Positions 53,481 to 64,000 of a DNA stretch of 64,000 nt are shown here, piece by piece. The stretch covers positions 2,457,017-2,521,016 of the forward strand of contig NC_135552.1 of NCBI RefSeq assembly GCF_964340395.1. The letters are read 5' to 3'. Source of the DNA: Glandiceps talaboti (Eukaryota; Hemichordata; Enteropneusta; Spengelidae). Numbering within the stretch: the stretch's first letter is position 1; each line of letters starts with the position of its first letter. Under the pieces are notes generated by a model, which searched no databases, had not been told where the DNA came from, and saw nothing but the letters and a program-made list of their open reading frames with translations. A program made the translations under genes and the position numbers.

Positions 53481-54175
53481 AACATGGAGCGTCACACTAA
53501 CACGTCAAGGAAAGGTTAGCCCTATGTATTGGGGTTTTCTCCTGGCAGATCTGGAGTTTTTTGCTTCTATTAAGCCAATGTTTAGGTTATTCATAGCCTT
53601 TGAGGTAATATTTCCAAGCTTCGAAAAGCTAATGTAAATGAAAGTTTTAAATGAGTTTCCCATGTCACATAAAATGGGCCTGTAACACTTGGTATAGGGG
53701 CATTAATATTGCATGTATAGTAAAGTCACAGGTATGTTAGAGAACTTTAGGTGGTCATACCTAGTGTATAATAGAAACAGGAATCTGATGAGATGTGGTG
53801 ATTTGTAGTGTCAATAACATGTAGTGTCCAAAATGGAAAGTGTATGAATCCCTTCTGACAAGTTCATACTGACGAGTAGAACAATTTAGATTAACTTCTT
53901 TTATAAACTATCTAGATGAAGAGTACCATTACAAAACCTTCAAGTTCACTTTTGCCCCAAAGTGCAATATAAGTGAAGCATTGATTGTGAAACAGCCAAG
54001 CATTTACATGACATGTTCTGTATAACTAGTGTGGTAGCTAGGTAATACATGTATGTGTATATATATGTTTGAACTAGATAAGTAATATTAAAGAATTTAT
54101 GTAAGAAACAGGGACAAGAACAAATATTTACATGTACCACATTTCAGACAAGGCTATATGCCATTGTAGAAAAGG
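53481..54175. other. Unique sequence, no gene
   Basis: A plus-strand frame at 53392-53637 begins inside the dispersed repeat and is not credible as a gene. Nothing else seen. Confidence 0.4.
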
Positions 54176-54325
54176 GATTTTTTCTTCCATCACATTCCAA
54201 AACACAATGACCCCCTATCCACAATGTTCAAAACAGCATACCCCCCTGCCAATTTCAAAAACCCCAGAGTGACCCCCCGCCCCCCTCCCAACAAATCCAC
54301 TGGCCCCTCTCCCCAGGCCAAAGAA
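54176..54325. repeat. C-rich low-complexity tract
   Basis: Runs such as ACCCCCTATCC, TACCCCCCTGCC and GACCCCCCGCCCCCCTCCC stand close together. A related style of C-run flanks the 25-bp array (3740-3850, 4985-5005), so this is probably a degenerate interspersed repeat. The complementary strand has G-runs able to form quadruplexes. Confidence 0.6.
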
Positions 54326-55101
54326 ACTAACCGGTCCCTTAGTGCTCTAAAAACCGATAGCACAAAATTAGACCTAAGTGTTGAATCAAAGCTTTAGTAG
54401 CACCTGATCGTTTGTATGAATGTTTGTGCATGGTAATATGACAGTTCCTGGGAAAACAACGAGGATCACAGGACAAGTTGATATCCGTTCGAAAATTGCA
54501 ACAGTGAGTTAAGAGTACAAGGATTAATTCCCAAATCAACACTACTACTTAACTTGGTCTAAAGAAGATATAGCTGTTCAGGAGACAGTTTCCATTTTCT
54601 CTACAGAATCAATAGTCTGAGTTCACACCGTGTCCTCAGTCAGTACTACGTCAGTAGGGCTGGTTTTTTCAACTTTTATAAAAGTTGTGCTAACAACATG
54701 GCGTAACAACTCCCTCGATACGCCCAAACAGACGATCAAAATGAAATAAACAAACCAGGCCATTTTTCTTTTCATATTTAACAATGAACTACTTAATCAA
54801 TTACAAAGGACTGGTACTGCACTATAGACACCAAATTGGATTCCGTGGTGACCGGCACAGCCGGGTGCGGTGGCCGTTCATTATTTTGACCGTTCCCCGA
54901 GGATATTCTTCCCGATGTTTTAGATCGGTCATGACTTTTGTCGTATTCTAAACAGATAATTAACCATTGTAATGACAGGTATGCCTGCAGATATTTCCAT
55001 GAGCCAACATCACCACCTTGGACACCACTCGGCAAGCATGTAAATGACAATTCACGTCCGACTAGTCAAGGCGCAGTGATAACTAAATTAGTAATAAACT
55101 A

Positions 55102-55218
55102 GTCCTGCTTGCATACGGAGTAATCCGGAACTCGATTCTGACAATTGTCCCTCCTATTTCTCCTAGTGTTTAGAGTCAAGTCAGTAATATAGACTCGTGC
55201 ACCGTCTGTAAGCAGGAC
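55102..55218. mobile_element. 117-bp TA-flanked MITE, copy 2
   Basis: Begins GTCCTGCTTGCATACGGAGT and ends GCACCGTCTGTAAGCAGGAC, flanked by TA on both sides. In reverse orientation both subterminal regions match the 71-bp copy at 8851-8921 (GGTGCAC inside one end, TTACTCCRTATGC inside the other). The centre is 46 bp longer than in copy 1. Confidence 0.8.
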
Positions 55219-55463
55219 TATAGCTAGTAATAAACTTGCCTTGCCCCTTAACCTTGGGCCTTGGAAGTTGGACTTCGATTGTTGTGATTTTAACCAAAAA
55301 TAATCGATTACACACTTTAAAGTTTACCACCTTTTTCCGTCGCAAAACAATTTATTTAAATTCAAAGTACTAAACAGTAAAATATTTGTGGGCGAAAGGC
55401 GTAAGATAAGGTTGGGCTCAAACGTGATTATGAATGGAGTCTCGATCGTATGTACGTACTCAC

Positions 55464-56000
55464 GTGTTAAAATTTCTTTTTCCGACGTTTAGCTCCTGCA
55501 CTTCTCCGCCTTATATAGCCAGAGAGACTTGCGTCCCAGATGGCGAATTCTTGGTGATTTGTAGACTCCGTTTTTACTAGATCGACCGGCTTTTCAGCGA
55601 CCCGGGATCTGAATGACCTGAAATTTGTAAACTCTGAACTACTGGCAATAGTATGCAAACGACTTGAACGGCATGACGTTCTGAACGTTGGTTTGATTTG
55701 CAATTTGACCCTTTAAGATGCCCAAGATAAACTCATTAAATCTTACATACACATGATACAGTGATATGTACATGTACGTAACCTTACTACGTGTTTTGTA
55801 TTTTAGAGGTCAATTTCAGAGCGAAAGTCTAATTCGTATTAATTGTGGGACTATGCATTTCTCTACCAAGAAACGACTTTTGATAAATCTCTGTACATTT
55901 AACAGACGGTGGGTTACAACTAATTGAATATTCTTCTCAAATGATTTCTGCGTGTCACGGTCGGTTGGGCTGCGCCAAAACAGACCCTCTAACGATACGG
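55464..56000 (-). promoter_or_regulatory. Candidate 5' exon and promoter region of the PAQR gene
   Basis: A GC-richer segment lies at 55464-55710; on the minus strand it ends with a consensus-like donor (AACAC followed by GTGAGT at 55463-55458). The minus frame across it has no ATG, so as an exon it would be non-coding 5' UTR. Splicing to the acceptor at 32797 would make a 22.7-kb intron containing the four large arrays. This is inference; an unrelated transcript is equally possible. Confidence 0.25.
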
Positions 56001-57002
56001 TTCTTAGATGACAGAAAAGTGTGTTGACCCTAGATAGTTGTACATATCATCGGCACGCTTTGCATTCATGTACGTCCATATATACTACATGTATACTAGT
56101 AAGTACTTGTACAATTTTGTACTTGTGAGCTCGATCAGTGACTTGTGAGTGATCAGTGACTTGTGAGCCTCAGTGACGCGACGTCCCTTGGACTTAATTC
56201 CTTGGACTAGTCATCGGTGTTGGAGACTTCCCTGGCACATGGTACAAGCTTTAAGTGTACTACACTAGTGTTTATTCTTTTTTACATTTTAATATTTGTG
56301 AGTTTTATTTTCTTATGGGGTTTGCACCCAGAGTGACTGAGCGAAACCCCCGGGCCCGGGGCGAAACCGTTCTCGTCTGGCTCGACAAAATCTAATTAAT
56401 ATTTCCACATGTTATCGTCTGGTACAACAAGAACTGAACTACAATTGATACATTTTAGTCAATTGACTGTCTCAAAAATATCAAAGAACGCACCAGACCT
56501 AGATCGACCTTTAGGCTTACTGGGCAGGGGGACATATGAATTTGGCGTTGATCTCCTAAGATAATGGTAGCTCACGCAAAGAAAGTGTAACAATATTGGT
56601 AAAGATGTTTGTCACGTCAGACAATTGAAAAAACGCTGTTGGTAAGATTTTTGTCTAGCCAGCCAATAGAATGTAGCTTTGTTAATGAGATTTTTGTTGA
56701 GCCAGACGACGTTTGTTTCAGGGTTATATAACTATTTAACTCCAACAATTATTACTGTATATAGGAATAGAAATCTAAAAGGTTTTACTCTTACAAGAGA
56801 CATTCAGTTTACGTCTCTTTTGTTGTGAAGTCCCGCGTCATTGGCAGAATATATAACGAGGTAAATCACAGGTTTATAGTAACTTCAACCGAATCTTCAG
56901 TTTCTCATAAGTTCCCCGTCACATCAATACGATAAATTTAACGGACATCAGCGTCATCGGTTGCAGCTAGTGACTTGGACATCAGCATCATCGGTTGCAG
57001 CT
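56001..57002. other. Mixed unique sequence with short repeats
   Basis: Contains GATCAGTGACTTGTGAG twice (about 56133-56165) and two copies of GGACATCAGCRTCATCGGTT GCAGCT (about 56943 and 56977); a third copy is at about 57431, on the other side of the TIR element. A CCCGGGCCCGGGG palindromic stretch is at about 56350. No coding exon recognised. Confidence 0.45.
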
Positions 57003-57418
57003 CAGACCACTAGACCAAATTTTAAAAAAAAAGTTCTTTGGTTCCGGTTACCCGACCCCATCTAGTTTTTCACGCCGACCCTAAACTTTTTTCTTTTTAC
57101 ATATTCAAGAAAAATAATACTAATATCGAGAAAATTGTGAAGTCTCGCAAGAAAAAGTGGATGCGGAAACTGACATAAACTTAAAAAGACAATATAAAAC
57201 TATTCTTCCAATCTCAGTATGGCTGTACATCTGATAGGAAGAAATAAACAACACAGAGACCATTTGGAAAACAATGGAAAACTTAAACTAAACACTCACA
57301 CATGAAAAATATACAATAAAATAAAATAAAAAATCTACCTACCCCACTTATTTTAAAATTGAATGTAATTGGAACCAACCATTTTTTTACGCCCTATAGA
57401 GAACTATATAGTGGTCTG
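57003..57418. mobile_element. 416-bp TIR element
   Basis: Starts CAGACCACTA and ends TAGTGGTCTG (perfect 10-bp terminal inverted repeat). Similarity extends imperfectly inward: an A-rich run, then TTTGGTTCCGGTTACC on the left versus GGTTGGTTCCAATTAC on the right in reverse complement. No open frame. The flanking sequences share the GGTTGCAGCT phrase but no clean target duplication is visible. Confidence 0.65.
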
Positions 57419-58001
57419 AGGTTGGATCTAGGACATCAGCGTCATCGGTTGCAGCTAGTAATGACTCGGCACCCTTTCGCCAAATGATAATGGCTTACTT
57501 ATGTACAGTTATTCCAAATTCTTTTTCTCACCTCCCGCCCCTCTCTTTTCTTCTAGGCAGTTATCTTTAGTTGATACCAACTCGTGATACATGTACTAAT
57601 TTAAAACATCATATATAGCGCCACCTACGGTATATCTCCACTTACTTCCTGACAAACAGAATGTAATGTCACTGCAGTTGGCTAACCCGTGGGTTAAATA
57701 AAAGATGATATCATGACATATACAATCTATACTTTAAGGGGAACAAGTAAAGAATATAATAAATGCATATGTTTTCAGCAGATGTAAAACATTCTGTTGG
57801 ATTTACTCACAAATGTAATAAACTAATTGCAACATTGACAAAAATTAGTGAAAGTGATGCCTGCATATAAATGGTCCACAGTCAACACTATCGATTCGAT
57901 ATCATAGTTGTGATCATAAAGTTTACGACGTATTTGTCTGAAGTGACGATTACCGATGGATACTTCTACTTGCATCCTTGGTGACAGAATAACAAATACT
58001 G
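57419..58001. other. Sequence downstream of the coiled-coil gene
   Basis: Should hold the 3' UTR of the leftward coiled-coil gene. I found no minus-strand AATAAA close to the stop, so the poly(A) site may use a variant signal. Confidence 0.4.
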
Positions 58002-58442
58002 TCATTCAGATTCCATTATCTCATTGAGTTCTTTAAGAACATTGTCAATTTCTTCTCGCTTAACTTTCGCTTCGAAATCAGTAAGAGGGATCGGAGTTCG
58101 TTCTCCGTCCTCAGGTTCGCACTCAATTTCACCATCGATAAATGGAGAAAGTATTTGAATGGCTGACGAATCTGCACTTGAAGAACCATCGCCGAAGCTA
58201 CGAGGCCAGAACTCCTTATCTACGTCTATCACATTGATATCGTTTTCTAGGGAAAGCCTTTCATTTTTTGCAATCAGAGTTTCAAATTTCTGTCGGAGAT
58301 CATCTCTCTCATCACGTAGTTCTGTAACTTGGGTTGCTATGTCGATCTGTTGACGTACAAGTCGTTTATTGGCTTGCTCCAATTTATCTTTGTCTTCCAA
58401 CAATTCTACCAATTTTGGTTTTAATTTCTTGAAATGTTCAAT
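58002..58442 (-). CDS. Coiled-coil gene, exon 3 with stop
   Basis: Starts ATTGAACATTTCAAG directly after the acceptor CTCTCTCTCAG and ends GAATCTGAATGA. The acceptor pyrimidine tract is the CT side of the microsatellite at 58446-58600. Confidence 0.85.
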   Translation of the reverse strand: MEHFKKLKPKLVELLEDKDKLEQANKRLVRQQIDIATQVTELRDERDDLRQKFETLIAKNERLSLENDINVIDVDKEFWPRSFGDGSSSADSSAIQILSPFIDGEIECEPEDGERTPIPLTDFEAKVKREEIDNVLKELNEIMESE

Positions 58443-58492
<50 letters not shown>

Positions 58493-58514
58493 GTGAGTGA
58501 GTGAGTGAGTGAGT

Positions 58515-58603
<89 letters not shown>

Positions 58604-60483
58604 TATTGTTTAGTAGTAGCCAAAGAGTGTTGTCTCATGGGATAGCCTCGTGGAATGCTGTACATTGTGAAAATTATTGGCATCTATTGTTTAGTGGTAG
58701 CCAAAGAGTGTCGTCTCATGGGATAGCCTCATAAATATGGAATCGTGAACATTGTGCGTTCATGAGTATCGACCACATGCATAGTTCTTGACTGGCACCA
58801 ATCCCTTGGCACACAATTTTCGTCTTTATTTTTCCCAGCTACTATATATTATAAGTATAATAAATGACTGGGAAATATAAAAAAGAAAGTTGACCACATT
58901 TTTCTCCCAAAATTTGAACTGAATAACAAATTCAAAATATTTAAAGATTATGAGACAAAATATACCACGGGACTGGTGCCGGTCTAAATCGTGTTTGTGT
59001 TCGAAACATCCCTGACTATCCTATGAGATAATGTGCGTCTGCTATAAGGGCTACCACTATTTTTTTTTTAAAGACGGTCAATAGATTCCACTTTTTTCGG
59101 CAATCGTACGTAATGTAACTTGTAAGTGATGTAAAATCCTCCACAACCCAAAGTTTAAACAAATGCCTTCATTTCCTGGTGTGACATTTGCAAGCAATAA
59201 TATGAAATTCTCATGAAAATTGCTAATTATATACCGAATAGAACGTTTTCGATCTCACATTCAAAAATCTTAGTTTACTTAGTAATTCAATTCCATGAAA
59301 CTTACTTTGTTTTTTAAGTATAATGTCGTCGTCGTCTTCTTCGATTTCTGTCCCACTTCAAGTTGAACTTGAAAACGACCCCGACTTTGTCGTCGGTCAA
59401 AATCATTGCTTTCTCTAACAGAGCCAATTCTTTCTTGGAGTTTCTTGTTTTCTATTTGAAGCTTTGAGTTTTCCTTTTCAGAGTTTGCAAGCTTTTTCTT
59501 AAAGGACTCAGCCAAAGCAGCAGATTTCTTGTTTTCCTCTTTCTCTTTTTCAAGTTCTTTTATTTTCGTCTTCATGGTTTCATTCAAATCTCTAGTCATG
59601 CTAAGGTCACTGGTCAACCGTTCAATCATTATACTCAAATTGCTAAGACCCTGTTTGGCTTCGCATGCCTTCTTGTTGGAAAATATATCGGGATTGATTT
59701 TCTTTGGCTGTATTAAATGGCTTTTACCCGTACTATTTAACTGAGTGATAGGTGATAATTTCGACACTTCAACAGACTCACGTTTCTTGGAGAACTCGAC
59801 AAGATTTACGTCAGTGGTAGCAATTTCCTTTTTGACCGTCGGTGGACACGAGTTTGTGTGACCACCCTCAGGAGTATCTTCGTCATCGAGGACTTTTCGA
59901 CCCTTACTGAGCGCTGCCAATTTAATCCTAGGAAGACAGAATTAAAGAACATGCAAGGAACTAATTAAACCTGTATGACTGTGTAATGATTGTAAACAAT
60001 TGGACGCATTGGTAGTTCGTTAAAAGTGTTATGCAGGGTTTAGTTTTTTTTGACATTATGATATAATGTTTAAATATACAATGGAATTGTAGAGCGTACA
60101 GACACTCTAGAGACGAATCCCTTTGGTAATTAATGCATCTTCATGTTTGCAAACGCGTACGCTTGGTGGTTGCGCGTGGTACGTACGTGTACACTGTACT
60201 GAACAGTAAGTTCGATTTGTTCTACGCTGCATTGGCCGGTTTACTTTGCTATAAATAGTCATTTCATAAAGCTGACACATACATAAATTATAAGTTGTTT
60301 GCCATGGAGAAAGGGTATTTTGCTTATGTGTCTGTTTTTACAATTGTTATAGAAACGATTGCTATAGAAACTGGTTCATAGCGAATTATCACTTCGAATA
60401 TAATGAAACTTTACCAACCTTTCGCAACGAAAACCCTCAGTGAATATGTCGACTTCTGCGTCGGTGTCATTTTCCTTATTCAT
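58002..60483 (-). CDS. Unidentified coiled-coil protein, three exons
   Basis: Exons 60483-60419, 59927-59306 and 58442-58002 join to 375 codons and a stop. Each junction is in phase: AG plus G makes Arg22, and the second junction falls between codons after Lys229. Start MNKENDTDAEVDIF follows upstream non-coding sequence. Residues 1-115 are polar and low in order. A first coiled coil spans about 115-195 (IMIERLTSDLS, KIKELEKEKEENKK, ENSKLQIENKKLQERI), then a basic linker (SRGRF, GQKSKKTTTT). A second coiled coil spans about 230-300 (KDKLEQANKRLVRQQIDIAT, ELRDERDDLRQKFE), followed by an acidic Ser/Asp-rich segment and a short C-terminal helix (DNVLKELNEIM). The layout loosely recalls kinetochore and centrosome adaptors such as SKAP/kinastrin, but I do not recognise an ortholog. 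The real splice sites and codon pattern make it a gene. Confidence 0.85.
58446..58600. repeat. (GA)n(GTGA)n(GA)n microsatellite at a splice acceptor
   Basis: About 155 bp of GA dinucleotides interrupted by a GTGA tetranucleotide block at about 58489-58520. On the gene strand it is (TC)n and abuts the exon 3 acceptor of the coiled-coil gene. Confidence 0.97.
58601..58738. repeat. Tandem duplication of about 80 bp
   Basis: TCTATTGTTTAGTAGTAGCC and CCAAAGAGTGTTGTCTCATG (58602-58640) recur at 58684-58720 with two base changes. It lies in intron 2 of the coiled-coil gene. Confidence 0.85.
59306..59927 (-). CDS. Coiled-coil gene, exon 2
   Basis: Acceptor TTCTGTCTTCCTAG, donor AACAAA followed by GTAAGT. 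622 bases; carries the disordered N-terminal half and the first coiled coil. Confidence 0.88.
60419..60483 (-). CDS. Coiled-coil gene, exon 1 coding part
   Basis: 65 bases, ATG to GAA AG, then donor GTTGGT. A second possible donor four bases on (GTAAAG) would bring a stop at the junction, so the first is chosen. Confidence 0.75.
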
Positions 60484-61080
60484 CCCTTGTTCGATTTTCG
60501 GAATATTCCAAAATAAATCCAAGCAAAGACTTCAAAATAATTTCTTTTCAGACTATAGCGATAACATTGTACTCCGTTGGTTTGTTTACAAAATATAGGA
60601 ACACAGCACTTGCAGAATGTTAGAATATTGAGTAGTGATGAACATGGAACGGGCGTTATCGTTACCTTGACGTTAGGCACAAGACAATAGCAGCACCAAC
60701 TTAGATCGTGCGCGCAAGCTAAAAGGTTCTAATTGACAAATACTGGGCCTATAATCAAAATGCCAAGCAAATTTATACCTTTGAAAAATACTTTTATTGT
60801 CAACTTCTCCTGGCCCAGTCAAAATATGCGAGGAACAGACAGGGGTACGTTATATAGTACATCAATAATATATGACGTCACAGTAAATGCGAATCATGCG
60901 TGATGTGTAGGCCTAGCTCTACCATACATCTTTACATTCCATAACTTCGTCAGATAGCATAAGATGTGTAGTCAGTTTGATGCAGTATTTTTTTAGATAG
61001 CGTGTTCACGAATTAAGATGAACAGACAGACACACTTGTACACAGTGCACATACTTGCAATTGTACAAACAAACAAACAA

Positions 61081-61122
<42 letters not shown>

Positions 61123-62664
61123 TGGTTGTACATGTACGTGTGTATATGTTGTTATTTCCAGTGCTATCGTTGGTGAACACAGACTATCTGGTGACAGCCT
61201 CTCTCACTGTTATCGCTTCTATCTAGGGTAAAGTTGTCATAAACGTAATCACATTAATAGTAAAGGTATATCTAAATATAGACAAACATATGGGACCTAT
61301 GTTATTTAACCTTGCATGTATATATTTAGCAACTTTATCAAAGGTACACAACATTGTCATGATAACGACTATAAAGCATTTTTTTTATATCTTAGGCCAC
61401 AAAAAAGAAAGAAAAAGAGCTGTTCAAAGGGATATTATTGCCATTTTTTTGGCGATGGGCATATGCTTGACATGTCAGTAAAATGGCTGCTGGACTACTA
61501 TGCACACTTTCAATATTATTTAAGGGGGTTTCTTTATATTTTCTGATTAATACATGTGACATTACAGTTGAGTCAATTCCAAATCATATAATATCTTATA
61601 CAGTGGTTTACTTGGCTTAGCTCTGATGATGCATACAAGAGTGAATTGAGATTAAACTAAGCTATTGCATATCCAATGTGCACTAAAGGAATTAGCAAAA
61701 TTTAAGACACAATGGGAAGGAGGGGCCTGAGAAATCATTGGGCCACCAAACTCCTGAAAGGGGGATTTTAAATGTTTTGCTCTTTATTTGTGATTTTTTG
61801 GAACCAAATTAAACTTCAGGAGAAGTTATTTACTAAGTGCACATCACATCTGCAAAATATCTTGCGGCTTTGCCACAACAAATACTCTTCATTTCCTGGT
61901 AATATATGTCTTGCATTGTATAATTGTCTCAATTCTGGTATTTTAATACCATATTCAAGCATTGTAAGAAATTATGTCTATGATTTGATATTTTATGCCT
62001 CTAAATGGCCTTCTACATGGTCTCAGTTTCAAAAATATTTTCACCTCCTCCCAATCAGTAGCAATCACGGGTGATAATGTCTTTTCTCCCAAACCAAGAT
62101 GGAGGGTCTGCTGGCTAAGTACTTCCATATATAGGTTAGAGCTCATTATGAGACATCTCCTTATGCATTTGAAATCCACATCCCTTGCATTTGCCTATTA
62201 TCTCAGTCGGACTGTTATTGTAGTTGGTTATCACGTGCATTTTAATGCATCATTGTACCATATAATTATATATATCCACTGTAGTGTTGTAGGTGACAGA
62301 AAGGGTGGCTAAAATAATTCTGGAGTTTTTTGAGGGAGAGGGGCAGAGGAGCTACAAAATTTGTTTAACCGTAAATTGTGCACATTTCCTAACTGTAGAA
62401 CAGATGGAAATCCATTGCCATACAAATTGCAATTTGAGATATTCATTTTGAATGAGTAGTATGTAAACTCATTGAAATGTTTTGCCACAATTTATACATG
62501 GCTTGTTTTACATCCTTCTCCAACATTGTAAAACAAAATCGATCTACCTACCCAATGTGATGGGCTAGGCAGGTTGCCCGAATAGCTTTCTTATTCTTTC
62601 TGACATGGTTTATTGTGAGCATCTTAGGGGTGCTATTTTTTCCCGTTGTTATTTTGCATATCAG
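60484..62664. other. Upstream and intergenic sequence
   Basis: 60484-60720 should hold the 5' UTR and promoter of the leftward coiled-coil gene; no TATA-type element is convincing. A (CAAA)n(CAGA)n microsatellite is at about 61065-61122. Short open frames from 61290 to 62312 lack motifs and coding bias. Confidence 0.45.
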
Positions 62665-62830
62665 AAAGCGTTGACGCCCGATACTTAAAAGACCCCGTCG
62701 ATGGTTGTCAGGGCAGTTTTACGTCATATCGCCAAGGATTCGTCGTTCTGTATGATCTCAAACGCAAGTCGGCAGCCTTCAATTTAAGAAGTTATAGTTT
62801 AAACAGTCGACAGACGTCCAATTTCGGCAG
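62665..62830 (+). CDS. Candidate internal exon, unidentified
   Basis: A 166-bp CpG-rich island stands out in AT-rich surroundings. It is preceded by TTGTTATTTTGCATATCAG (acceptor) and followed by GGCAG and GTTGGT (donor). The frame that is open through both sites encodes about 55 residues including DARYLKDPVDGCQ, SFTSYRQGFVVLYDLKRKSA and NLRSYSLNSRQTSNFG. I do not recognise the family. Partner exons were not found, so it is either part of a gene extending right of the window or a chance open stretch. Confidence 0.4.
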
Positions 62831-63805
62831 GTTGGTATGCCCTGTCTCATGTCGTTTCTATATTATACATGCATGTTACTATACACATATATTTGCCTAT
62901 CTATTTTCACACTCTGTTTTAAAACCCGTATGATGTATGATGTATATACCCACCATTCATATAGTGTCGATATTAATCTGTTGCTCGTTCCAGAATGAAT
63001 ATTAGAGATGATGAGCATGTGTTCAACTCATGTCAGTCTTCGATTCCTAATATGCATTAGTGTGTTTCTACGAGACCACACATCCCTATATTTGAAACTC
63101 GACGACATGTGTGATCGGTGATCAAATGGTGTACGTTGTTGTCGTTCTTTTCACACAAATGTAAATGACACAAAAACATTATACCTAGCTGTGTATGTAC
63201 TGGCAAGATTAAGTGGTATGCAAAGAACGAGCAAAAATTACAGGCTATTGTTATTAAAATCATGTCGGCATGGCCTCCTTTCCGTGACACCGCATTACTG
63301 TAGGTTGTACAACCGCTGTAAATGATCTTTACGGAGAGAGGTCATGTAATAGAAGTGAGAAGGCATGTCATGCAAAGCATGTCTTGTTAACCCAGTCTTT
63401 ACGACCGATATACATCTGCCGTAAAGACTTTAGTACAGCTAATTTGAATTTCGTCATACGTCTGTGAGGGTTTCTTCACGCCATATACATCTTGTACACA
63501 CTGACTTGACAATCTTTAACTATGTATTGTGTAATACATGTACTACGACCTGTTGATATTTTCCCAGTTTACTGACAGCTTGCTTAACATTTGTTATAGT
63601 TTGCATGCCAATTTTATGACATCTCAATGGCAGGGTAGTAAATATGACGTCATTGAACACCCCATAATGACGCAGCTCTATATGACGCAACAACAACAAC
63701 TACTACTACAATATTTACATATGTATTCAAACAAGACACTGATCAATGGTGTTACTAGTACATGTATATCAAACCACATCGACCTTGTTCGTATTTTATT
63801 AGTTC
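62831..63805. other. Unique sequence, no gene
   Basis: Contains a short inverted pair around 63400 (TCTTTACGACCGATATACAT and GCCGTAAAGA). Nothing else recognisable. Confidence 0.35.
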
Positions 63806-64000
63806 CCAATGGGCACCGCCCTTACAGGTTGGGTTCCGTCCGTGCGTGCGTGCGTGCGTTCACCTCATATATCTGGCATGCACCAACTGATTTCAACCAA
63901 ACCTGACATAAGGTAGCATGGTGAGACATATATGCACATCACTTTGTTTTACGACCGAATCAAATGTAGCCGAATGGCGGCCATATTTGTTTTTAGCACA
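63806..64000. repeat. Dispersed repeat at window edge
   Basis: Starts near GTTCCGTCCGTGCGTGCGTG, followed by CACCTCATATATCTGGCATG, CCAACTGATTTCAACCAAAC and ATGGCGGCCATATTTG. Phrases about heading a short GT-rich tract followed by a conserved block match the style of interspersed repeats elsewhere here. The last bases, TTTTTAGCACA, equal the first 11 of the terminus at 14263, so another copy of that family may start at the edge. Confidence 0.5.

Noticed and set aside
54793-55050. 85-codon minus-strand frame near the MITE
   Set aside because: No ATG start, no recognised motif and no clear splice borders.
55467-55703. 78-codon minus-strand frame with a basic C-terminus (KRRKKKF)
   Set aside because: It has no ATG, an in-frame stop lies just upstream and no splice acceptor is seen, so it is not supported as coding; the segment is kept only as a possible non-coding 5' exon.
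61772-62312. Overlapping frames of about 100 codons
   Set aside because: AT-rich chance frames without splice logic or motifs.

Overview
The window is eukaryotic nuclear DNA from an animal, probably a marine invertebrate; I cannot place the phylum from sequence alone. The evidence is spliced genes with GT-AG introns and phase-consistent exons, non-LTR retrotransposon remnants, TIR and foldback elements, many microsatellites, and about a dozen long minisatellite arrays. There are no prokaryotic features.

Genes. (1) 5656-5844, minus strand: one exon of a nucleoside hydrolase family protein; the rest of the gene is not seen. (2) 8141-22383, plus strand: a complete six-exon METTL1 gene (tRNA m7G46 methyltransferase, 258 aa), the best-supported gene here. 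(3) 31706-32749, minus strand: a complete coding sequence of a membrane progestin receptor (PAQR family, mPR class, 347 aa) in one coding exon, with a splice acceptor just upstream that implies a 5' non-coding exon further right. (4) 58002-60483, minus strand: a clean three-exon model for a 375-aa coiled-coil protein that I cannot name. (5) 62665-62830, plus strand: a candidate unidentified internal exon. METTL1 and the PAQR gene converge tail to tail. No rRNA, tRNA or CRISPR was seen.

Layout. 1-2 kb: LINE remnants. 3.5-4.9 kb: microsatellites and a G-rich 25-bp array. 5.6-5.9 kb: nucleoside hydrolase exon. 8.1-22.4 kb: METTL1, whose introns hold a foldback element, a small TA-flanked MITE, a 55-bp array, an inverted-repeat element, old dispersed repeats and a 46-bp array of about 100 copies. 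22.4-31.5 kb: a TIR element in the METTL1 3' region, dispersed repeats and arrays of 47, about 58, 47, 36 and 37 bp. 31.7-32.8 kb: PAQR gene. 33-52 kb: almost continuous arrays with units of 39, 46, 35 and 36/34 bp. 52-58 kb: LINE tail, pentanucleotide repeat, C-rich tract, MITE, TIR element. 58-60.5 kb: coiled-coil gene. 60.5-64 kb: mostly unique sequence, one candidate exon, dispersed repeat at the edge.

The most striking property is that unrelated minisatellites, each with its own unit (mostly 35-58 bp), add up to roughly 24 kb, over a third of the window, while the splice signals and coding exons between them are intact. Most long open frames in the window (including one of 1304 codons) are these arrays read through, not genes. 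Nothing in the window demands a new protein system; the main candidates for novelty are the arrays, the small inverted-repeat element families and the two unidentified coding units.
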